Shown here in pieces: positions 58,371 to 64,000 of a DNA stretch of 64,000 nucleotides. Position 1 is the stretch's first letter. Each line of letters starts with the position of its first letter. The notes below the pieces were generated by a model that was given only the letters and a program-made list of their open reading frames with translations, was not told the DNA's origin and ran no database searches. Both the position numbers and the translations under genes were made by a program. Origin of the DNA: Seiridium cupressi (Eukaryota > Ascomycota > Sordariomycetes > Amphisphaeriales > Sporocadaceae); NCBI GenBank assembly GCA_036674765.1, contig JARVKI010000014.1, positions 372,001 through 436,000 on the forward strand, given 5' to 3'.

Positions 58371-59328
58371 GGGGAGGGGGTTCCGTCGAAAAGACTAACG
58401 TCTTTTGGGTGCATTTCAATTCGTAACAAGTTTGGCACTCGCCTGACTCTTCACCGTGGGCTCTGGGTCACCCTCATCGTCCGCTCAGACACAAAGATGT
58501 GCTATCATTGAACCCACCTGCTGGCTATGATAGCTTGAGCAAAGCAAGATCGATGATGAGATATGCTTAAAGCCTTGCTAAAGCACTCGCAAGAGTGTAG
58601 GTAATGGCAGCGTTGTTCTGAGTTCCTGCTGAAGTCGTAAAGATCACGGAGGAGATGCGGGATATTGGACGAAAGTGATGGAACTGGTCCACGACAAGGT
58701 GCCTGCAAATGAATATATCCGTCAGATACAGGGTATAGGATCGGGTCTACTTCTACTATGAGGACCACCAAGGTGGTATTTGGTATTCCAGCTTGGCCTT
58801 CGGCGCTCATTCTACTTAGTAACTCGAAACCCTAGAGTGTGGGCAGTTATTGCCAATGATGGAAATCTTATACAAGCAATTATTATTAAAGCGCTGTGTT
58901 TAATACATTATCACTAGTATAGTAGGCTAGTTATAGTACATCTCCACTCCTGACAGGCTGCCAATATGCGAGCTGATCAGCCCCCTAACGCGGTGCACCA
59001 AATAGGTAGATTACGTTCTATGCTCAGTCGATTCAAAGTTTACTCCTCTCGAAACCAGCTGTCTAGTGGTGGAGGCCCCGAAGCAATCGCCGGTGAAATC
59101 CAAGCGCCCGTCCGCAGCAATCAGACGGCGCCATATGGAAGACCTGTAAGCCTTGGTCTACCTGCCTCGATGATTAAAACAGATATACGCACTTACGCAT
59201 CAGTTAGAGTGTATATAGTTATTCTGCAGATCCACGTTGAAATCATATTGTGCTCAGACAAAAACAACCACGAATTCATTTAGCAAACAGTGGGGCACGG
59301 AATGTGTAGAGCCATATTCAGAGAAGGT

Positions 59329-59577
59329 TCAAGTCTCCAGCTCTTCGCCAAACCCATCTCGCTTCTGAAATACCAAGAATGGCCCAGAATGACTGGCTGT
59401 AAATGTGTCATACAGTTGATATTCGTTCTGCCTCCCTCTTCTACCTTTCTTGCCATGAACCCCTGCGCCCTGCTGGCCAAGAGCACCAGGGGCCGTTTTG
59501 AAGTCAAAGTACCAAAGTGTTTTGGCTAGGGTCAGCGTGATCTCCAAGAAGGCTACTGCCTTTCCAGGACCTAACAA
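59329..59577 (-). pseudogene. C-terminal fragment of a cytochrome P450
   Basis: The minus-strand frame reads GPGKAVAFLEITLTLAKTLW and YFDFKTAPG, then QNEYQLYDTFTASHSGPFLV before a stop. This is the region following the haem-ligand cysteine in fungal P450s (CxGKxxAxxE...LAxxLWxFD). The cysteine could be rebuilt only across a splice site (T + GT at the TTAG acceptor, 59570). Upstream toward 59950 I find no haem-loop, ExxR or I-helix sequence in frame, so this is probably a relic. Confidence 0.65.
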
Positions 59578-60485
59578 CCAGCAAGGTTTTCAATTCTCAA
59601 AGTAGGAGAGATTGGGAAATCAATAAGGTAGGGCGATATCTATGACTTTCATGGTGGAAAGTGGGGTCACGGCAGAAATGCGTTCGCGCAATTGGCACCA
59701 ACAGGCTGGGCACCTATTACGCGGTATGCAAGGGAGCAAGTACATACGCAAAGGTATGGGTGTGGAACAGTGCGTTCAGCATGTGTAACGAGCCGCTTTA
59801 ATGGACAGGCTGCTTTCGAGTGCGGTGAAGTATACCATCCAGCAATGCCTGATGTCCTCCGTACTTAGAATACTAGCATGTTGCTACATCTATAAGCCAG
59901 ACTAGCTAGGACAACAGTGAATGAAGATGATGCGGCTGATGCCGGGGCAGACTAGATGATGATATGGGTCAGCCTTCGCCTTGAGCGGGTTTCTTCAGTG
60001 AGTTGGGAGGATCGACTCGGGACATAGTGTTCATCACTCGAGACAAAAAAAATAATAACGCAGTGCTTCAATCTTCCGCTGGGTTGTTTAGTTGGGGTAA
60101 GATTCGGAGTTGATGTATAGCCATCAACCCCGGGTCCATCATCCGAGGCATTGGTCTTCAGGTTTTCTTGGCACGTCCAATGTTGGTTTCCCAGACTGAG
60201 AACGCTCGAGCAGGATAAGCTCCTAGGGCGCCCAATGTAGCGCGAAGTTTCGTATGTATTTTCAGCGAAAAGGGCTTGGAATAGCTGGCACGCATCAGAG
60301 CAGATCCACATAGCCCGTATCACATCACCGTCAGTTGCAGACTCCGACTGGGATTCTGGGCGACAAATGCTTCTTCTATTTTCAGCTCCTATACACAACG
60401 GGTCTCCTTACAAGAGCACACCGGATATCCTTGCCGCAATCGTCCCTCCAATTACATAGCTCGGCCTAAACAAAGAAGAGATAAT

Positions 60486-61383
60486 TTACAGAGTGTCGGT
60501 GAGGAGCTTGTTCATCTTGGCGATCTTGGAGGAAACCGAGAGGTCGATGGTTCGGTCGCCAATCTCAACAACGAGTCCTCCAACAATATCAGGGTTGACC
60601 TGGTTGGTGACCTTGAGCTTCTTGCCCTGGCCAACGTATTGGGACTTGGTGACGGCGGATTCGAGGCGGTTCAGGGTCTTGTTGTCCAATTGCTGCGCAT
60701 TTTGGTGTTAGCCATTATTATATTCCCAGAGCCTCGCATGTTTCCCCCTATTTGTCTCCCTATACATACCGTAGCACTGGTAACAATCAACTCGACCTCA
60801 CCGCGGGAAGCGCTGATCAGCTCGGCAAACTTCTCGCAGACGCCCTTCAGGTTGCTCAGACGGTTGTACTCGGCCAGGGTCGACAGGAAGTTCTTGACGG
60901 TCTCGTTGGAACCAGAGCCCAGAGACTTCTGCAGCTCTCCGACGATGGCGCTCTTGTCAGCATCTGACAGGGTTGGTGTGCTCAGAATGGTGGCAAGCTT
61001 GGTATCCTTGGTGACGAGGTCGTTCAGGGAGTTGAGGGCCTTGGCAGTAGGGTCGAGAGAAGAAGACTTCACGGCGGCAGTGTACTAAATAGCTCATGTG
61101 TCAGCCCTTAAACTGCAATGACCATGCTACACGGTCATCCCGAGGCGCGCTACTAAGCCAATTGACCGTATACAGGTCCGACTGACAGCTCTCGGGGGAG
61201 TGGGATCGGATTGGAGAGTCGCCGTACCAGAGCAGTGGCGTAGGTGCCATCAAGACCGTAGACAGCGATCGGGGCTTTGACGTCCTGGGTCGCGGCAGCG
61301 GCGTAGGTTCGCACGGAAGCCTGGGCAATTGTCCGTTGAGGAGCTGCGGCGCGGACGGCGCGGAATGCTGATCGGGACAACAT
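60486..61383 (-). CDS. ATP5: Mitochondrial ATP synthase OSCP subunit (Atp5)
   Basis: Three exons: 61383-61228, 61084-60770 and 60692-60486, all in phase 0, give 225 residues. The N-terminus (MLSRSAFRAVRAAAPQRTIA) is a clear mitochondrial presequence. The mature start APIAVYGLDGTYATAL matches the OSCP/delta family, and the C-terminal block (NPDIVGGLVVEIGDRTIDLS) is its most conserved signature. OSCP joins the peripheral stalk to the top of the F1 head in complex V. The open frame continues upstream of 61383 but without presequence character. Confidence 0.95.
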
Positions 61384-62162
61384 GGCGATGTGGACGGGTT
61401 GCGGTGTGGGTTGTAAGGATGGGGGATGTCGTCTTCTCTTTCCAAGGTCGCTTCCTCCAAGCTCACTGCAAGAATTGAGGATCGGGTCCGTTCGGGAAAT
61501 TCGCGGCCCAAGACTAGGGAGCAGTGGCTGGTAGGCATGAGTTGTGGCGTCAAAGCGTGTTTCCGGCGTCCCTGCTTCAAGAACTGTGGCTGTGCGCTCG
61601 TGCTCCCACTTTCGGGTTTGATCGCTTCTGGCTTTTGGCTTTAACCCCAAAACTCGAGGGGTCAATCGATCGTCTTTCGTCTACAACAATGCAATCGCTA
61701 GCAATATTGGACGCTGTTCAAAGAGTCTCATATCTAATGACTTGGCTTGATTCAATCGCAGCGCTGCAAACATGTGCCCATTCCGTTGATACAGATCGTG
61801 CATGACTGCGGCTGTTTTTACAGTGATTATCTGCATTCTTTGGCGACCGTCTTTCATATATTGTAGTTGTTTGTGTTCTAGCTAGTCGGGTATGATCCGT
61901 CGCAGTACTTTATAGAACCTCGTGCTCTAACTGACCTCTTTGTCTAGCCGTCTGATAATGCCAAGTAGTTCCTCAACACCTTTCTCCATGTATGTAAGCT
62001 ATTTCGGTCTTCCGCGTCCGGTGCATGTGTCGGGCCACTAGAGCAATGCCTCTTCATCGTCCTTGGTGCAGCCAACCGGCTGTGTCTATTATATTTGGTA
62101 CAGTCCGAGACCCAGCTGTGTCTCGATATCCAACAAGAGGGTGGTCAGACCTCGATTCCACC
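61384..62162. other. Intergenic region
   Basis: The OSCP promoter and the carrier's 3' flank share this spacer. No other feature is seen. Confidence 0.5.
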
Positions 62163-63333
62163 TCATAGTTCAACGGGCTCGGGCGTGAGACCGACCAAGA
62201 AGTCTCGTGTCATTTCGAAACTGAGCCAATTGGCTGCCATGCTGGGGGCGACCTTCAGTAAATTGGGGACAAGGCCCTTGTACATGCCCCGGATGCCTTC
62301 TTGGCTGACGATGACCCTTACGGCGTCAAATATCGACTTGTACTGATAGCCCATGCCAGACATAGTATTGATCTGGAATCGCCGGCGTAGCACATCGCTA
62401 TCGTTCCATTAGCAGCTATATATGAGTTGGATGGGTTCTGCTCAAGCCTTACAAGGGATATGTGCATGTTTGTGCGACTGCGCCAGAGAGACCTCCAGCA
62501 AGCAGTTTCCGCCATGCGCTCGGGTTCTCGTCTCCCTCGGGGGTTAGGACCTTCCTCACATATTCGTATGTCATGAAGTTCAGTCCGACCTAATACGAGA
62601 TCAGCATACCAAGCCCCGATAACGACGGGGACGGCGGTTGAAAACATACGTAGGGCGCGACTCCCGCGACTGTAGGAATAATACCCCGATAGAGAGCGCT
62701 CAAGCCGCCTTCTTGCTTATACATGGCCACCAATGTCGGCCACATGCCGGGCAATTTCCCTCTGGGCTTGTCGCCTAGCGCAGCAAAGGATGCAGACTGG
62801 ATGGACAATCTTGTGCGGACAATGTCCAATGGATATGTGAAAAAGACTGATGTAATGCCTGCTACACCACCACACAGGAGTCTTTGGAGGGGACTTAAGG
62901 CAGCGCCTGGTGTGCTTTCAAAGAAGTGCTGCGCAAGGCTCGTGGTCAGCTCTTCTCATTCCCATACCACAAATTACGCGAAGCGCATGCATACCTTTTT
63001 GTAAAGGTTATAGCTGCCGAACTGGACGGCCGAGTACGGGACTATGCGGATACAATTCGTGCCGTTTCCCGCCATGAAGCCTCTCCAACCTTCTTCCCGC
63101 CACATCTTTGCGAGAGCTTTGCCCACTGGTAGCTTATATTCGTTGTGACCGGCGCTCTGGACTTGATACAGGATTTTCAGTCGCTCGAGGGGCGACACGA
63201 CGGTTCGTGAAACAGCACCAGCAACACCGCCTCCGCAAAACGCAGCAACCACCGGCTGGGAAACGAACTCTCGAAAGGGAGCTGCCTTGGTGGCAGCTGG
63301 AGCGGCCTTGAGCGCATCTTCAGGAGTCTGCAT
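62163..63333 (-). CDS. Mitochondrial carrier, YPR011C-like (probable adenylyl-sulfate or nucleotide carrier)
   Basis: Four exons: 63333-62995, 62928-62650, 62589-62453 and 62397-62163, all in phase, giving 329 residues. Three Mitcarr repeats each carry the PxD/ExxK/R signature: SPLERLK, YPLDIVR and YPFDVLR (the last rebuilt across the final intron). Strongly conserved strings are [59 protein letters not shown] and [20 protein letters not shown]. This matches the subgroup of yeast YPR011C, reported to move adenosine 5'-phosphosulfate and PAPS across the inner membrane. The start is uncertain: 63333 (MQTPEDALK) gives the usual length, but the ATG at 63428 (MATVRPLEEK) has a good context and could start a spliced first exon if an in-phase donor (ACG/GTGCGC) is used. 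Confidence 0.9.
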
Positions 63334-64000
63334 TTGGGGTACCAATTAGCTACTGATCTACAAGCTCTCAAGTACCAATCTTTCTGGATATGAGGGAATT
63401 TCTCCTCGAGGGGGCGCACCGTTGCCATCTTGGGGTATTACGATAATCAGAGCTGTGAGAGAGGTTTGCGACGCGTGGGCGGCCAGACAGCAGGGTCTGC
63501 GTCGCACGAATGTCAAGGTGTCGGGGTTGAATCCGTTGAGCGGCGATAGGAACATCTAATCGATATGGTGATATAGATAGGGCTATTCGTTCGATATAAC
63601 AAGGTGTGAGCTTTTACTTGGTGGCCCGGCCTGTCATTGAGTGGCTTCTGGTAGTTTGCTCGACATAGCTGTTCTCGAAGGCGGAGAGACTAGGATTGCG
63701 CAGAGGATTCCGCTTCTCGTGGGTTGGGGGTCTCGGGTGGTGGTGCTATCGCAACGAGCTTGTCGGTGCCATATACAGAGATGGGATTGAGACGGTCTAG
63801 AAGGAAACGAACGTAAACGAGTTGCTGCAGAACATGACGGAGGAGACAGCGGGAAGTTGGGTGAGGACAGGACAGAAGGATGTCTAAGAATAGTCAGCCT
63901 TTAAGTCGGCGGCGTCAGTGTGGTTAGACACTTTTTTCGCAGGAGAAAAGCCGGCTGAAGCTCCTACCAACCTAAATGCCCGGCTCCCCCAGCTTTCAAT
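63334..64000. other. Right-end region upstream of the carrier
   Basis: This is the promoter and possible first exon of the carrier. I see no further gene. Confidence 0.5.

Larger units (their letters stand above)
54660..60485. other. Gene-poor region with gene remnants and repeats
   Basis: There are 5.8 kb without an intact recognisable gene. It contains repeat copies B and C, a tandem direct repeat near 55578-55650, a homopurine tract (57011-57062), a FAD-linked oxidoreductase fragment, a P450 fragment, a poly-A run (58351-58370) and an AT-rich patch near 58870-58940. The combination suggests a decayed accessory segment. Confidence 0.6.

Noticed and set aside
63358..63555. Minus-strand frame from 63555 as first exon of the carrier
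   Set aside because: It can splice in phase at GTACTT, but its Pro/Arg-rich sequence is not carrier-like; the internal ATG at 63333 gives the usual carrier length.

Overview
This is nuclear DNA from a filamentous ascomycete (Pezizomycotina). Genes are split by short introns (mostly about 45-150 nt) with GTRNGT donors and CTRAY-type branch sites. The gene set is fungal (SEC17, VTI1, RRP12, OSCP, COX11, RPL26), and it includes a LaeA-like methyltransferase and a PTH11/rhodopsin-type membrane protein typical of Pezizomycotina. I cannot name the genus. All exon joins below were worked out by hand from reading frame, splice sites and family conservation; no transcript data were available.

Layout. 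0-9.6 kb: a HIT-domain protein (-), a large low-complexity protein with an eIF4E-binding-like motif (+), an assembly gap flanked by homopolymers, and ribosomal protein uL24/RPL26 (-). 10.8-14.3 kb: a LaeA-like methyltransferase and an unidentified polytopic membrane protein (both +). 14.9-31.9 kb is a dense housekeeping block: COX11 (-), a flavin amine-oxidase-like protein (-), VTI1 (+), RRP12 (-), SEC17 (-) and a mitochondrial GatC-type amidotransferase subunit (+). 29.9-38.5 kb: a DUF726/TMCO4-family protein (-) and a GH63-type glycosidase (-). 42.3-43.7 kb: a PTH11/rhodopsin-like membrane protein (-). 48.0-51.2 kb: a Ras-like GTPase fused to a RasGEF (+). 54.3 kb: a small membrane protein (+). 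60.5-63.4 kb: ATP synthase OSCP (-) and a YPR011C-like mitochondrial carrier (-).

Two gene-poor stretches stand out: 38.5-48.0 kb (interrupted only by the PTH11-like gene) and 51.2-60.5 kb. The second holds degraded pieces of a FAD-linked oxidoreductase and a cytochrome P450, three copies of a short dispersed repeat, and homopurine and AT-rich tracts. It looks like a decayed accessory segment between conserved housekeeping blocks.

Functionally the conserved genes fall into three groups: mitochondrial function (COX11, OSCP, GatC-like, carrier), vesicle fusion (VTI1 and SEC17, 6 kb apart), and ribosome or translation (RPL26, RRP12, the eIF4E-binding-like protein). The most unusual sequence signals are a probable 3-nt microexon and a GC-AG intron in the GH63 gene, the GTPase-RasGEF fusion, loss of the expected nucleophile-elbow serine in the DUF726 protein, and an imperfect duplicate sequence flanking the assembly gap.
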